DNA from: Kineosporia succinea
GTDB lineage: Bacteria; Actinomycetota; Actinomycetes; Actinomycetales; Kineosporiaceae
Direction: 5' to 3'
DNA length: 64,000 nucleotides
NCBI RefSeq assembly: GCF_030811555.1
Contig: NZ_JAUSQZ010000001.1
Coordinates: 7,561,241-7,625,240, forward strand
This document shows, piece by piece, positions 62,952-64,000 of the stretch (the stretch's first letter is position 1; every line of letters begins with the position of its first letter). The notes beneath the pieces were generated by a model. It did not search any database and was not told the DNA's origin. It saw only the letters and a program-made list of their open reading frames with translations. The translations under genes and the position numbers were made by a program.

Positions 62952-64000
62952 TCACCCGAAGACCCAGATGTGGTCGTCGTTCGTGGAGCACGGGAAGAGC
63001 GTCAGACGCATCCCGAGCACCTTGTTGTCGACGCCGTCCGGGTTCGAGACGTTCAGGCACAGGTTGCTTTTCACGTTCACCAGGAAGAACCCGCTGCCGT
63101 GGGCCTCCTTGCGGAACATCTGGTTGTCGGAGCTGCCCAGCAGGCACTTGTGGGTGTTCACCACCGTGCCCTTGGCCACGGCCCCGCCACCGTTGACGTC
63201 CAGGCACCAGCCCGACCTCAGGTTGCGCAGCAGGAAGGTGCCGTCGGCCTGGGTGACCGTCTGATAGACCTGGTTGTCGTTGGTGGAACCGTCGCAGGTG
63301 TACTGCGCGACCAGGGCGTTCTCGGCGACCGACCCGGTGCGGCCGGGCAGGTCGGCGCAGTAGTGCGTCATCAGGTTCCGGATCACGCCGACCGTCTTGT
63401 ACACCGGGCCCGCGGCCGTCGTGGTGCTGGTGCGGGCGGCGGCGGCAGCCGGCTGAGTGCTGGAGCTCTGGCTCTGCGTGGACTGACCCGAGGTGGCGTC
63501 GTCCTGGGCGTTCTGGCCCTGGGGGTTCTGAGCCTGGGTGTTCTGGCTCTGGGGTTTCTGACCCTGGGCGCTCTGACCGCTGCCCGTCTGCCCACCGCCC
63601 CCGGCCGGGGCCGGCGCGGTGCGGTTGTCGCCCGCCGGCACCGGCTGCAGCTGCGAGGAACCGGCCGGGCCGTTCTTCCCGGGTGCCGGTGAACCCGGTG
63701 CGGCCGAGACGCCCGCGGTGGCGGAGACGCCGGGAGTGCCCTTGCCCCCGACCGGAGCGGGCCCGGCCACGGCAGTGGACGAGTCGTCTGCCCCGAGCGC
63801 AGAGGCGGCCGCCCGCACTCCCTGGACGCCCCCGACCAGCGTCCCGCACGCCACCACCAGGCCGAGTCCGAGGACAGCCAGGCCCTGGAGCCCTCGGGTC
63901 GGCACGTGCACCCAGGGCCGGCGCACCAGGGCGGAGCGGCTCCACGAGGTCAGGACCTCGTCGTAGTCCGAGGTTCCCGGCCCGGAACCAGGTTCGGAGG
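62952..64000 (-). CDS. Membrane-anchored ricin-type lectin protein (partial, 5' end outside the window)
   Basis: Paralogue of 34833-35954. The frame stays open to the window edge, so the true start lies beyond 64000; the visible N-terminal part ends SRSALVRRPWVHVPTRGLQG. One membrane helix (LAVLGLGLVVACGTLVGGVQ) follows. Next is a long linker with a Gln/Ser/Asn-rich stretch of NPQGQ/TQSQ-like repeats, then a beta-trefoil domain (HYCADLPGRTGSVAEN, GWCLDVNGGGAVAKG, NLCLNVSNPDGVDN) ending DDHIWVFG. Shared features with the paralogue include the PTRG junction and the DDHxWxFG end. Confidence 0.82.
   Translation of the reverse strand, partial: SEPGSGPGTSDYDEVLTSWSRSALVRRPWVHVPTRGLQGLAVLGLGLVVACGTLVGGVQGVRAAASALGADDSSTAVAGPAPVGGKGTPGVSATAGVSAAPGSPAPGKNGPAGSSQLQPVPAGDNRTAPAPAGGGGQTGSGQSAQGQKPQSQNTQAQNPQGQNAQDDATSGQSTQSQSSSTQPAAAAARTSTTTAAGPVYKTVGVIRNLMTHYCADLPGRTGSVAENALVAQYTCDGSTNDNQVYQTVTQADGTFLLRNLRSGWCLDVNGGGAVAKGTVVNTHKCLLGSSDNQMFRKEAHGSGFFLVNVKSNLCLNVSNPDGVDNKVLGMRLTLFPCSTNDDHIWVFG

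Overview
This is a very GC-rich chromosomal window with strong third-position GC bias and frequent GTG and TTG starts. Several genes are joined by 4-base GTGA or ATGA overlaps. It carries an actinomycete-type IleRS, SARP/AfsR-like regulators, LuxR-type ATPase regulators and many exported proteins with Ala-rich signal peptides. This fits a filamentous or sporulating actinomycete (Actinomycetota). A Kineosporia-like origin is a guess from overall flavour only. I found no rRNA, tRNA, CRISPR array, insertion sequence or prophage, and no polyketide or peptide synthase.

Layout. 1-2564 is the minus-strand protocatechuate (beta-ketoadipate) operon pcaH-pcaG-pcaB and the first codons of the next gene. 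2860-9222 holds an enoyl-CoA hydratase with a divergent HxlR regulator, a transglutaminase-like protein, an esterase-cupin operon, a TetR and an MmyB-type regulator. 9231-13184 is a minus-strand run of quinone reductase, old yellow enzyme and orphan solute-binding lipoprotein, divergent from a SnoaL-like gene. 14226-14736 holds two broken regulator genes (MarR and a response regulator). 14749-19321 carries a giant LuxR ATPase regulator and a SARP-ATPase. 19368-27754 has a glycosyltransferase, an atypical LuxR regulator, and a divergent cluster: FAD monooxygenase, PI-PLC-like lipoprotein and membrane protein on one side; hydrolase, DUF3311 protein and sodium:solute symporter on the other.

27806-42744 is dominated by signalling genes: three further SARP/AfsR-like proteins, LysR, an ECF sigma factor, a short LuxR-type protein and a membrane-anchored ricin-type lectin behind a 28-codon leader ORF. 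Among them sits a two-gene operon of a plant-type ketol-acid reductoisomerase and a MEKHLA-domain protein. 42753-64000 is rich in exported proteins: a cupin, two I36-type inhibitors, a trypsin-like protease, a GH26-like glycosidase, a pair of small exported paralogues, a basic secreted protein and a second ricin-type protein cut by the window end. Also here are ileS, an MFS exporter, a Ser/Thr kinase, a fifth SARP-type regulator, a TetR with twin operators and several alpha/beta hydrolases.

How the parts fit. The window mixes small catabolic units, each with a local regulator and a palindromic operator, with a regulatory and secretory region built from expanded paralogous families. Most convergent gene pairs are separated by perfect hairpins of 10-19 bp. 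The strongest leads are the plant-type KARI-MEKHLA operon, the SARP paralogues in long and short forms, the leader ORF coupled to the lectin gene, the hydrolase lacking a nucleophile, and the PI-PLC-like/monooxygenase cluster facing a transporter across a CCACTGG-rich promoter.
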